Source of the DNA: Plicaturopsis crispa FD-325 SS-3
Lineage: Eukaryota; Basidiomycota; Agaricomycetes; Amylocorticiales; Amylocorticiaceae
Direction: 5' to 3'
DNA: 64,000 nt
Assembly: GCA_000827205.1 (NCBI GenBank)
Contig: KN832555.1
Span: 1,675,170-1,739,169 of the forward strand
Made by a program: the position numbers and the translations under genes. The notes under the pieces are model-generated. The model ran no database searches. It saw only the letters and a program-made list of their open reading frames with translations, and was not told where the DNA came from. Below are positions 48,446 to 64,000 of the stretch, piece by piece. How positions within the stretch are numbered: position 1 is the stretch's first letter; each line of letters begins with the position of its first letter.

Positions 48446-48872
48446 ATGTCATTCGGACGTCCACCGTCACTCAACGCAGGATTCTCGGTTGCGCCCCCAG
48501 ACAGAGGCTCTTTTCCACTGGATCACGATGGTTCGTGGCACAGATATGCACCCTCTCATCCAGAAGCTAATTGACACACGCCAGGGGAGTGTAAATCTCA
48601 GATGATGCTCTACCTTGATTGCCTGCGCAAGAATTCGAGCACGTCGACGGCCTGTCGAGTTCTGTCCAAAGAATATCTGAACTGCCGAATGAACAAGTGC
48701 GCCCTTCCCTCTGTACTATATTGATAATGACTAACCATTCCATCGCAGTGGGTTAATGGACAAGGACGACTGGAAAAATCTCGGACTAGCAAATCTAGAC
48801 GCAAAGGACACCTCTGCTGCCACAACTCCACATACGGGTGACGCGGACACGAAACCCCCAGATAAACCCTAA
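48446..48872 (+). CDS. COX19: COX19, twin CX9C cytochrome oxidase assembly factor
   Basis: Three exons (48446-48530, 48585-48696, 48749-48872) give 106 residues. The gene is split so finely that only its pieces show as open frames. Cox19 works in the mitochondrial intermembrane space with Cox11 in copper delivery to cytochrome oxidase. The start MSFGRPPSLNAGFSVAPPDR matches the family. The coiled-coil-helix fold has both CX9C pairs: CKSQMMLYLDC and CRVLSKEYLNC. The block MNKGLMDKDDWKNLGL is the Cox19 signature. The tail is acidic and Thr-rich. No mitochondrial presequence is expected; import uses Mia40. Confidence 0.95.
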
Positions 48873-49545
48873 TTTCAATTGATTTTTTTCTGCGACTGGC
48901 ACCTGCGTTGTGCTGTCGTTGTCCGTTGTTTGACTCGACCAGTACAGTTGTTGCTGTCGATCCGAATGGTATGTCTATTGATAAACTGCCACAGCCTAAG
49001 GATGAGGAGCAAGTACACCCAGACATTCATTGCGACTCAAGAATATACCGCCATGAGCTTGACTCCGATTTGTGCTTGCTCAGCGCTGCCAATCGACGCC
49101 CATTACAAGTCCACGTTCCTCGCGTTGCACGTTCATCGTTCGCACACCGACGATCCTGCACATTCCGCGAGACCACTTTTAACGCTCGAAACCTCCGGAA
49201 TGGTTTCACGGCGAGCAAAGGAGTTGTGTGTTTTGATTTTCTATTACACCGGGATCGTTTCGGGCAGTTTTCCGGCTTATACAGACTTCGCAAGGGAAAT
49301 TTCAGGGAAATCAGGATTGGACAACGCTTCTGAAAGCAGAGTCGCGGAGGTGAGAGCTCCACGGTACGGAGTCAAATCAGCAGCTCATCAACCCGACAGG
49401 AACGTTCGCATCGCCGAGATAAGTGCTTATCGTCGACCAATGATGACTGGCGTGGGCGCGCATTCGCAGCGAAGATCTATTACGGCCTTTGCAGTAATAA
49501 AGCGCGATAGCGTGTCTTCTCCCACCGCCCCATATCCATCGAGGC
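48873..49545. other. Intergenic, COX19 3' / GDPD promoter
   Basis: 673 bases. A plus frame at 48908-49333 has no recognisable content. No gene is supported. Confidence 0.45.
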
Positions 49546-51219
49546 ATGGCCTGCCGCCGTGGTATGCTAGCGAGTGCTTGCACTACTGCAACAGCCGTTA
49601 AGCTCGCGTTACTGCTTTCCCTGACGCGTCTAGGGTTTGCGTCTCCTGCACAGGCTGTGTTCGGGCCAGCACGAGCCACCCATGGCCGTTTCTTTGACGT
49701 CCAGGTGCGTTCGACTATAAAGGAAGCCCGTGCCCAAGATTGAAATTAACTTATCGTGGTGCCTAGGCTCATCGGGGAGGCAGAGGCAACACCGTAGAGA
49801 ACACGCTTCCTAGCTTCGCCTGGTAAGATCCATCGTCCCGACTTGACACACAGCTCTGATTCTTTGTTGCAGGGGTTTAATAGATGGCGCGACAACGCTA
49901 GAGATGGATAATGGCATCACGAAAGTGAGTCTTGGTGTAGCGGTACTTATACAGGACACAGTTAAGGCTGATCAACGTCTATGTAGGATGGTGTAGTAAT
50001 CGTTTGGCACGACGAAGAGATAGTAGATTTCAAGTGCCAAGACACGTCTCCCGCTGTGAGCACTGCTTATAACGTCATTCGCATGTGCGGCATTGACCCA
50101 CGATATCTGGACAGTTCCCAGATGACCCAGACTTCCCCTACGTTGGCAAGTTCGTCGCCAATCTCACGCTCGCCCAAGTCAAAACGCTTGACTGTGGATC
50201 GAAGCGTCAAGATGACTTCCGTAAGTTTGCCTGACATTCGTGTGCTGCGTTTTCCTCATACGGCTGGTTATGTATATCAGCGATGCAACTCACCTACCCT
50301 GGGACGCCGATTTCCACGCTGCAAGAAGTGTTCGACTTCGCAGAATGTGCAGACCCTGCACACCAGATACTGTGGAACATCGAGTCCAAACTCGATGCGC
50401 GGAATCCAAACCGCACCGTCAGCGTCCAGGAATTTGTAGACAGACAGTACGAAGTTTTCAAGGCCAGCCCGTACCATCGGTCGATTACAGTCCGTAGTTT
50501 TCTCCTTAGCTTCGGCTACCTCTCCACTAACGATCGGTTGAACTTGCAGTACGAAAGTTTCGACTGGAGGTCTTTGGTAGCCATGAAGAAGCTCGATCCC
50601 GATACTAGCATGGTTGCCCTTATAGAATAGTATGTTTCCAGTCATCACCGGCACTGTAAAGCAGGGGCTAATAATTGCACAGCGATACCACACTTCCATT
50701 AGATAGCAACAGACCGTCGCCTTGGTTTGCAGGCCTTGATTTAGACGCATTTTCTGGGTCCACCCTTGGAAGTCGGCTTGCCCAGGCGGCACATGCGATT
50801 GGAGTTGATACTATCTCTCCTGAAGCAACATACCCGCAGTCGTCTTCCATGGATCCAACAAATCCCGCGTATGAGCCTTTCACTACCAGAGATATGGTAG
50901 ATGAAGCCCATCGCCTCGGAATAAGCGTGAAACCCTGGTCGGTGAGTGAATATTCAATCTCTTTCTCTAATGGTCCTTGACTTTTCGACCAGGTCAACCG
51001 TTTGAGCGTCGTTGAAGAGTTAATGCGCCTGAAGGTCGACGGTATCATCACTGACTGTAAGCTGCATGGTCTGGTTTCATTATCTCTCCCTTCTGAACTC
51101 TTGCCCCAGATCCAAACATTATCCGACGCTGGGCGAAAGCGCACGGACATTCTGTTGCACCCAAATACCCGAAGCAGCGAGTTCTGGCCTGCTTGGAGCA
51201 GCACATGCCTTCACGATAA
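49546..51219 (+). CDS. Secreted glycerophosphodiester phosphodiesterase (GDPD family)
   Basis: Begins at ATG 49546, ends at TAA 51219, with about nine exons (first 49546-49704, second from 49766). GDPD enzymes cleave glycerophosphodiesters such as glycerophosphocholine to glycerol-3-phosphate. The first 37 residues form a signal peptide or anchor (TAVKLALLLSLTRLGFASPA). The catalytic core has the HRG start in AHRGGRGNTVENTLPSFAWG, the metal-binding Glu/Asp in TTLEMDNGITKDGVVIVWHD, and the late lysine strand ILWNIESKLDARNP. The C-terminal strands read RLGISVKPW and LKVDGIITDYPN, the usual end of the TIM barrel. A role in scavenging phosphate or choline outside the cell is inference from the signal peptide. 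Confidence 0.9.
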
Positions 51220-51458
51220 TTTACGACGCTACATACCACATATTGTACATCTTGATCTTCATACTAGTTTTTTGTCGATATGTAGTGCATTTTAGACGAG
51301 GCCGACCTGAGGCCAATAGCATGATTTTTATTCGCGTGCGGCGCAGGGCGGGAACGCGGGTAGACTCGGAAATTGAACTCCGCCCAAATCATCATCGTCC
51401 TTTCCCGCCAACCTCGTCGCCGTCGTTGGCTGCATATTATTTCTCTCCTCCCGCCCCC

Positions 51459-52546
51459 ATGGCCTCCTTCCAAGCTGTCAAAAAAGCTGTGACGATAGCG
51501 CCGACCGTGCGCGTCCTCCCCACGGGCATCCCCAGCGCACCGCTGCTAAATCTCGCTGCGCGAGCACCTGCTGGGCACGATGACCATGGCCATGGTGCGC
51601 ATGGGCCTCGCGCGGATGTCGCTGCGAAATGGGTCGGGGGCGTGTCGACAAGCTCGTCGGCAGGGCTGGTGTCGAAAACCTTTTCCACCGGTTCGTATCT
51701 CTGTATCAAATGTCTTTTGCAATGTATATTGAGAGAATTTACGTTGCAGCTCGCACCACTACCCATTTCCAGCCCCGTCTTCTCCACACCTCCGCCGTCG
51801 TAAAGGACGCTCCTCAGGTCCCCGATTTCACCCCATACCAGGCGAAATCCGAGCCAGGAAACCGCGCCCTCTCCTACTTCATGGTCGGCTCGCTCGGCGT
51901 CCTCTCCGCCTCCGTCGCAAAGTCCTCGATAACCGAATTCCTCTCCACAATGTCCGCGTCCGCAGATGTCCTCGCGCTCGCCAAGGTCGAGGTCGAGCTG
52001 GGCAGCATTCCGGAGGGCAAGAACGTCATCATCAAATGGCGCGGAAAGCCCGTGTTCATCCGTCACAGGACGCCAGATGAGATTCAGGAGGCGAAGGCGA
52101 TTGACTGGAAGAGTTTGCGGGACCCGCAGAGTGATGAGGACCGTGTCAAGCGGCCTGAGTGGCTCGTCATGATCGGCGTGTGCACACATTTGGGATGTGT
52201 ACCTATCGGAGAGGCGGGCGACTATGGAGGCTGGTGCGTAACGCGTATGTTTGAAATGACCGTGAACGTGTACTGAGTCTGCACTTCCTCTACCAGGTTC
52301 TGCCCTTGCCATGGATCGCATTACGACATCTGTCAGTGATTCCGCTGCGCAGTCTACGCTACGTTCTAACACGTTTCCTTTCTCTAGCTGGCCGTGCCCG
52401 CAAAGGTCCTGCTCCTGTAAGTCCTCTCATGACACTTCTCTTCGGAATCGTCAATCTCACCCGGGTCGTTATCTTTTTCTAAGCTGAATCTCGAAGTCCC
52501 CGCTTACGACTTCAACGATGCCGAGGGCAAAGTCATTATCGGTTAA
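51459..52546 (+). CDS. RIP1: Rieske iron-sulfur subunit of cytochrome bc1 complex
   Basis: Five exons (51459-51690, 51750-52233, 52297-52331, 52388-52416, 52484-52546) give 280 residues. Rip1 transfers electrons from ubiquinol to cytochrome c1 in mitochondrial complex III. The basic N-terminus (VKKAVTIAPTVRVLPTGIPS) is a mitochondrial presequence. The membrane anchor region contains NRALSYFMVGSLGVLSASVA. The 2Fe-2S ligands are in CTHLGC and CPCHGSHYD; the intron at 52234-52296 falls between them at GGW/FCPC. The C-terminal pieces LNLEVPAYDFNDAEGKVIIG complete the fold. A His/Gly-rich stretch in the presequence (HDDHGHGAHGPRAD) is unusual. Confidence 0.97.
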
Positions 52547-52830
52547 TAGAGTATTTGGACCTCTCAATATGTCGGTCGCTAGATAGCAGGGATTGATTCA
52601 ATTATTCTGCTCGACCTATCAACGACCTATTGTGTTTATTTCTTCGCCCATGGGCGCGCGCATGCCTATCCAAAGTCTGTAAGCAGTCCGTCAGACAAAT
52701 GTCAAAGTTAGACAGTAAGTAGAATATACACAACCCCGTCGCAGTCAAGACAAGTCATCGAGTATCCTTCTGCTTGTTACTACTTCCGCGTAGGCTACAA
52801 GTACAAGTGTGTCTGCAGTACGTGGTGAGG

Positions 52831-52863
52831 CCCAGTGAAAATCAGCACGCGTCACAGCGCGTC
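52831..52863 (+). repeat. Left terminal inverted repeat
   Basis: 33 bp, identical to the reverse complement of 54201-54233 except at one position (base 25). It contains ACGCGT and AGCGCGTC, which recur inverted at the other end and may be transposase-binding sites. Confidence 0.88.
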
Positions 52864-54200
52864 CAGTCGAGCGTCAGCGGAAAAGAAGTCGTAGAAGCTT
52901 GTCCCGTCGTACGAGAAAGAGTCACAACGCGAATTTTTCTTTCGACTCCCAAGAACTACTGTAAACTTCTGTAAAATTCTTCTGCTTTTTTTCTTTCGTC
53001 ATGCACGCCGCACTTTTTTTCTAACTTTCGTGAAATATGCTTGAGGATGGCCATCGGCCCGGATGTCGGACATCCAATGTTTTGGCCACGTCAACATCGA
53101 CCGACTTTGCTCTCTCTCTTCCTCTTCCTCCCCATTCTACGTGTCGTCCTCCCGTCGTCGCTGACACGTCTGTCGGCCACTTCATCAAGGGGAACCTCTC
53201 TGACCGTCGCCAGGTGGCGAACTCTTCCTCCGTGCGGACCAAGACGTCCCTTGTCGTCGGTCTTCACCGATATCTGACGGCACCTCGACACAAACCTATG
53301 GACGTACCGTCGTGTCTGGCCTAGCCCCCACGGCACGCGCACATCTTCAATGGGGGACCTCGAGGTGTTTACGAACTCGACGCCTACGCCCGCACACCGG
53401 TGAGCACATGCCTACCACGCCAGCTCACACCTCGCCCATGCTTTAATAAGCCCCATGCAGATTCGGGGCCCGGTAGCCTACCAAGGCGGCGGGAACATGC
53501 ACTACACAGGCAAACATTTGCGCGGTGTACGCTTGCTGGTGTGTGGTGTCCGTAGGCTAGCGCGGTGGGCATGGGTGGGGTCGGTGTTAGTGGTCCCATC
53601 GGGCTAGTCGCTGAGAAATTCTACGGCGCCGCGACTCGGAGATGGACAATGTAAGTGCTTGCAAGCTGGTGTACTCTGCCATGACTGACCGTGAACTCGT
53701 TGACAGGTGCATGGCGGTCTTCGGGACAGCAAGATCAGGGACCCGCGGACAGCCTCGCGACTTTGAACGGCGATAACGTTGCGGTGTGCGCAGAGAGTAT
53801 CCGCACGCGGCCCCGACGACACGCGCAGCGACCCTACCGACCTTGGGCGGTATTTCCGACGACGACGGACCGGACCCGTGCATTCCTCCCCGAGCTACGA
53901 AACCGTGTAGATCATCGGTATAAGGAGTAGTTCTCTTATTATTGTTCGTAGCGCCGTCAAGTACCTGTTCCTCCATGTATAGTAGTATCATAATGAAAAC
54001 TATATATTCCTATTCTCGTGCATGTGGGGTGGTATGGATAGAAAAACGAGTAAAATTTGAGAATCTGAGAAGGATCTACTGCCATCATTATTGTCCGCCG
54101 ACGCACGATACGACGCGACGCGAGCCGATTTCACATCGGTCATAGTCACAAATGTAGAGCGTGGCCGTGTCAGATCGGGACGATCGACCAGAGCCGCTCA

Positions 54201-54233
54201 GACGCGCTCTGACGCGTGCTGATTTTCACTGGG
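54201..54233 (-). repeat. Right terminal inverted repeat
   Basis: Partner of the left repeat. It is followed at once by GGTGAGG, the copy of the left flank. Confidence 0.88.
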
Positions 54234-54294
54234 GGTGAGGTTCAGACCGGAAAAAGAGTAACCTGAGGACGTCGAACGGATGAAAAGCAAAAGC

Positions 54295-54302
54295 AAAAAA
54301 AA
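54295..54302 (-). terminator. RNA polymerase III terminator of the tRNA
   Basis: A run of eight A on the plus strand is T8 on the tRNA strand, about a dozen bases past the tRNA 3' end. Confidence 0.7.
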
Positions 54303-54313
54303 TTGTTTCCATT

Positions 54314-54413
54314 AGCCCAACGCGAGGGTCGAACTCGCAGCCTTCAGATGACGGTCTGATGAAACCCGACACTCATAAGAGTCTGACGCTCTATCCGATT
54401 GAGCTAGCCGGGC
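54314..54413 (-). tRNA. tRNA-Lys(CTT) with 26-nt intron
   Basis: On the minus strand the gene folds as a full cloverleaf. The acceptor arm GCCCGGC pairs with GTTGGGC (two G-U pairs), the D arm GCTC pairs with GAGC, the anticodon stem TCAGA pairs with TCTGA, and the T arm GCGAG pairs with CTCGC around TTCGACC. The anticodon CTT is at 54379-54377. A 26-nt intron (54375-54350) interrupts the loop between positions 37 and 38, the standard eukaryotic site. CCA is not encoded. It lies 80 bases from the TIR element, a common setting for insertions. Confidence 0.93.
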
Positions 54414-55058
54414 TTGGAGGAAAGGTTGTTAGATTGTGGTGAGGATTACCAGATGCTATCTAACCGACAACCTCCATAACCTATCCTTCCATTTCTGCTT
54501 GAATTTCGCACCTTGACTCGAATCAAAACCAGACCCACACGGAAGTGAAGCATGAGAAAAATTAGTTGTATTCAGCAGGGGATCGCAGGCGGTAGTAGGG
54601 GAGGAGCTGATCATACGGCGGCAGTGAGGCATACGGGGAGGGTCAATACTAGTACTCTAGCAGATGGCAGTCGGATGATGATATGTGTACAAGGAATGCA
54701 GGGGGGAAGGTGTACAGCACAACAAAGCGAGTCGAAAAAATGTGATGCTAAATTGTAAATAATGTGAAGCGGCGGATGGGGGGATGGGGGTGAGCGGAAA
54801 CAATAGGGGGCGGAAGAATAAAGTCTAGGGTATGTGTTCAGAGCGAAAGGTAAAGAAGGGAAGGAAGAACGCATCTTGGACTTGTGAAAGTTCGAGCAAC
54901 AACCGACGAGGGAGAAAACGCAATACCCAGCGAAATAATGCAAAAGAAAAAGACAAGAAAGCAGGACGCACAGCAGCGAGCAAAGCACGGGGGCCAGACA
55001 AGAAAGGGACGGACGGACGCTCTACGGCTCTAGATCTATCGTCACCACGTCCGCCGCG
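54414..55058. other. Intergenic, tRNA upstream / SRPK 3' region
   Basis: 645 bases. The last 250 are purine-rich (aaagaaaaagacaagaaagc) and belong to the SRPK 3' untranslated region. No gene is supported. Confidence 0.5.
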
Positions 55059-62227
<7,169 letters not shown>

Positions 62228-62587
62228 GACTGATCTATCGCTATCGCCGTTGGTTTTGTTGTCGCTGTGTTGTGTCCTGCGTTTTCGCCGATTCCAATGT
62301 TTGTAGCATCATCTTGTATTCTATTCCATCTTCCTGGCTGTCCTCACATAATCCAGCCTTTTTGCATCTGCAACACTCCGGCGAATGCTCTTAGTTCCCC
62401 GCAATGTGCGATGATGCTATGACGACTTGGCGAGATGGTGAGATGCTACATTTTAGGCGCTCACGTTTTTTCCACGCCATCAAGGAAAACTTTCGCTCCA
62501 AATTTGCATCCGTTCCTTGCTTGTATTTAACGCCATTGTTCCCTCTGTCTATCTTTCCCTTTCCTCCCCCCTCACTCGTTACCCATC
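62228..62587. other. Intergenic, MCM5 3' / SET promoter
   Basis: 360 bases with no gene. The stretch before 62588 is C/T-rich (ctttccctttcctcccccctc), a common fungal promoter feature. Confidence 0.5.
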
Positions 62588-63616
62588 ATGTCCGGCACGA
62601 AACGCGCTTCCCCCGGTGCTGACGCCGAAAAAAATCCCCTCGGAAATGTCGAACTTGGCGACGAGGACGCTAAGAAGCTCGAGGAGATCCAGAAGGAAGT
62701 CGCGCGCGTCGAGATTGTCCTCGGTAGGGCTAGCGTTCTAGTATCGCGCGCTATATTTTTAACGGGACTTTAGAGCGTCAGGGCTTCGTCAAGCTATATG
62801 GTGTCTACGAGAAGAGGCGCGCTGTCGCGAAGACGATCCCCAAATACTGGCCCGTCGCACTTATGAACCACCCTATGCTCGCCTACCACATCCAGCATTC
62901 TCCTGACCAGTACGCGTTGAGTGCTCTCGAGGATGTCTGGGTCGCCCGCGACCCCAGGGAGCCGCGCTGCTTCACCATTGAATTCGTACGTGATCTCTGC
63001 GTTGATGCGGGCAGAAATTTACTCGTGAACAGCACTTCAAAGAGAACCCTTATTTCACGGACAAGCTGCTGACCAAGGAGTTTAAATACGTCCCTCCCCC
63101 AACTTTCGCCGACGAGAAGCCCGACGCGGATGGCATTGTCCCCTCCGCACTCGATTTCTCGTGGGAGCGTGACGTCGAGCCTTCGGTGCGTATCGCCGCT
63201 ACTTCACTGGTCATCGATACTGAGTAAAGTTTTGCGTTCAGAGTACGACAATCAACTGGACTAGCCCTGACAAGCAGCTCACCAAGCTCTACCCCCGTAT
63301 TGCGGACACCGATGAGGAGACCGACCTTCCTGCCGAGTCTGGTAGCTTCTTCAACTGGTTCGAGATCAAAGATGACCCCTTCGAGGTAAGTCGCGCTATC
63401 GTGTTTGCTTAGTTTTGTCGTACTAATATATGTGTGGTCTTATAGATTGGTATGCTCATTGCCAATGAGATATTCCCCGATGCGACGGACTTCTTCCTTG
63501 GCCAGGCTGGTGGCGATGACCTCGACTCGGACGACGAGGATGAGGACAGCGACGACGAGGGTGCCGAGGAGATCGACCTCGAAAAGCCCAAGGCGAAAAA
63601 GCAGAAAAAGACATAA
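62588..63616 (+). CDS. SET/NAP-family histone chaperone
   Basis: About five exons from ATG 62588 to TAA 63616. NAP-family proteins bind histones and shield them during nucleosome assembly; SET also inhibits acetyltransferases and PP2A. The dimerisation helix includes LGDEDAKKLEEIQKEVARVE. The NAP fold follows: FVKLYGVYEKRRAVAKTIPK, YWPVALMNHPML, VARDPREPRCFTIEFHFKEN and PYFTDKLLTKEFKYV. Then SFFNWFEIKDDPFEIGMLIA and NEIFPDATDFFLG end the fold. The C-terminus is an acidic run (DSDDEDEDSDDEGAEEIDLE) with a basic KAKKQKK tail, a likely nuclear signal. The short earmuff and NWFEI block fit SET or Vps75 better than NAP1 proper. Confidence 0.9.
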
Positions 63617-63930
63617 GCGTGTGTCACAGGTGTTGCCTGCCCAAAAGTTACATATAGCATATCCCTTTAGGATGTCGATCTCTATTACTTATATGTTGCA
63701 CCGTTACCCTTCTACCTCTACCTGCCTGCGCCTTGTGGTTATAGAATTTTGTCTTATTACTGCAGCGGCGCCCCGGTTGTACCACCTCAGCCATTGAGAT
63801 CATCGAAGCGTTCGGTTGCGAGGCGAGCGCCACCTGGTTGTATTTCTCCCAGAACGCCAAGCTTTCTCTCACCACCCACCATCACCACCACGGTCTTTAC
63901 TGACATTTTCTACTTTCTACCTTAGCCACC
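63617..63930. other. Intergenic, SET 3' / promoter of the secreted gene
   Basis: 314 bases with no gene. The last 90 are C/T- and CA-rich, like the leaders of highly expressed fungal genes. Confidence 0.5.
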
Positions 63931-64000
63931 ATGAAGTTTTCAACGTCTGTTATTCTTTCTGTCGCTGCGATTCCCGTCGTTGCAGCGCACGACAATGCAG
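63931..64000 (+). CDS. Start of a secreted protein, cut by window end
   Basis: ATG 63931 after a Kozak-like gccacc opens MKFSTSVILSVAAIPVVAAH DNA, a typical signal peptide with a likely cut after VVA-A. The rest lies outside the window, so the product cannot be named. Confidence 0.65.
   Translation, partial: MKFSTSVILSVAAIPVVAAHDNA

Larger units (their letters stand above)
52831..54233. mobile_element. Non-autonomous TIR DNA transposon, 1.4 kb
   Basis: The ends are inverted repeats of 33 bp with one mismatch (52831-52863 against 54201-54233), beginning CCCAGTGAAAATCAGCACGC. The same 7 bases, GGTGAGG, lie directly outside each end (52824-52830 and 54234-54240), as expected for a target duplication. 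The 1,403-bp interior has no frame I can recognise as a transposase, so the element probably moves with enzyme from elsewhere. The first 150 bases inside are A/T-rich, the middle GC-rich. A 7-bp duplication does not match the usual 8 bp of hAT or 9 bp of Mutator, so I do not assign a superfamily. The near-perfect ends suggest recent movement. Confidence 0.85.

Noticed and set aside
48908-49333. 141-codon plus-strand frame between COX19 and GDPD
   Set aside because: No domain or signal peptide, and no conserved motif by eye.
53587-53991. 134-codon minus-strand frame inside the TIR element
   Set aside because: No transposase motif; Arg/Ser-rich composition typical of random GC-rich frames.

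Overview
The window is nuclear DNA of a filamentous basidiomycete, most likely an Agaricomycete. Almost every gene is cut by short GT-AG introns of about 50-65 nt. Two genes belong to families typical of these fungi: a DUF6534-type membrane protein and a large OPT transporter. The conserved genes are ordinary eukaryotic housekeeping genes. Exon structures were worked out by hand from reading frames, splice signals and family alignments held in memory. No database search was possible.

Layout. 1-4.2 kb: the start of an unrecognised minus-strand gene, a gene-poor stretch, a 5'-truncated NCS1 (uracil/allantoin) permease and another empty stretch. 4.2-15.6 kb: a dense block with an OPT oligopeptide transporter, PRP19 divergent from an SGT2/SGTA co-chaperone, and a Myb plus C2H2 zinc-finger regulator divergent from PRP17. 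15.6-17.9 kb: gene-poor, but it holds a small secreted-peptide gene. 17.9-41.5 kb: MCM3, an eRF1 methyltransferase (MTQ2), a tricalbin, UGO1, a Nudix hydrolase, a STE20-type kinase, CSN6, a TMEM205-like protein, U2A' (LEA1) and SAC1. 42-52.5 kb: a DUF6534 protein, NPL4 divergent from a bZIP factor, COX19, a GDPD-type phosphodiesterase and the Rieske subunit RIP1. 52.8-54.2 kb: a 1.4-kb DNA element with 33-bp terminal inverted repeats and a 7-bp target duplication. 54.3-64 kb: an intron-containing tRNA-Lys(CTT), an SRPK kinase, a gene-poor stretch, MCM5, a SET/NAP chaperone and the start of a secreted protein.

How the genes fit together. There is no operon logic. Several divergent pairs share short promoters: PRP19/SGT2 (122 bp), U2A'/SAC1 (125 bp) and NPL4/bZIP (296 bp). 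Four genes act on splicing (PRP19, PRP17, U2A', SRPK), two are MCM2-7 helicase subunits (MCM3, MCM5), and three act at ER or plasma-membrane lipids (tricalbin, SAC1, GDPD). This looks like chance clustering of housekeeping genes.

Most interesting and least explained: the 50-residue secreted peptide with a dibasic site and a short Gly-rich tail (17097-17313), the non-autonomous TIR element (52831-54233), a TMEM205-like gene whose second junction does not close in frame, a 17-nt stretch resembling the Tn5 mosaic end (30777-30793), and out-of-frame ATGs ahead of the bZIP gene.
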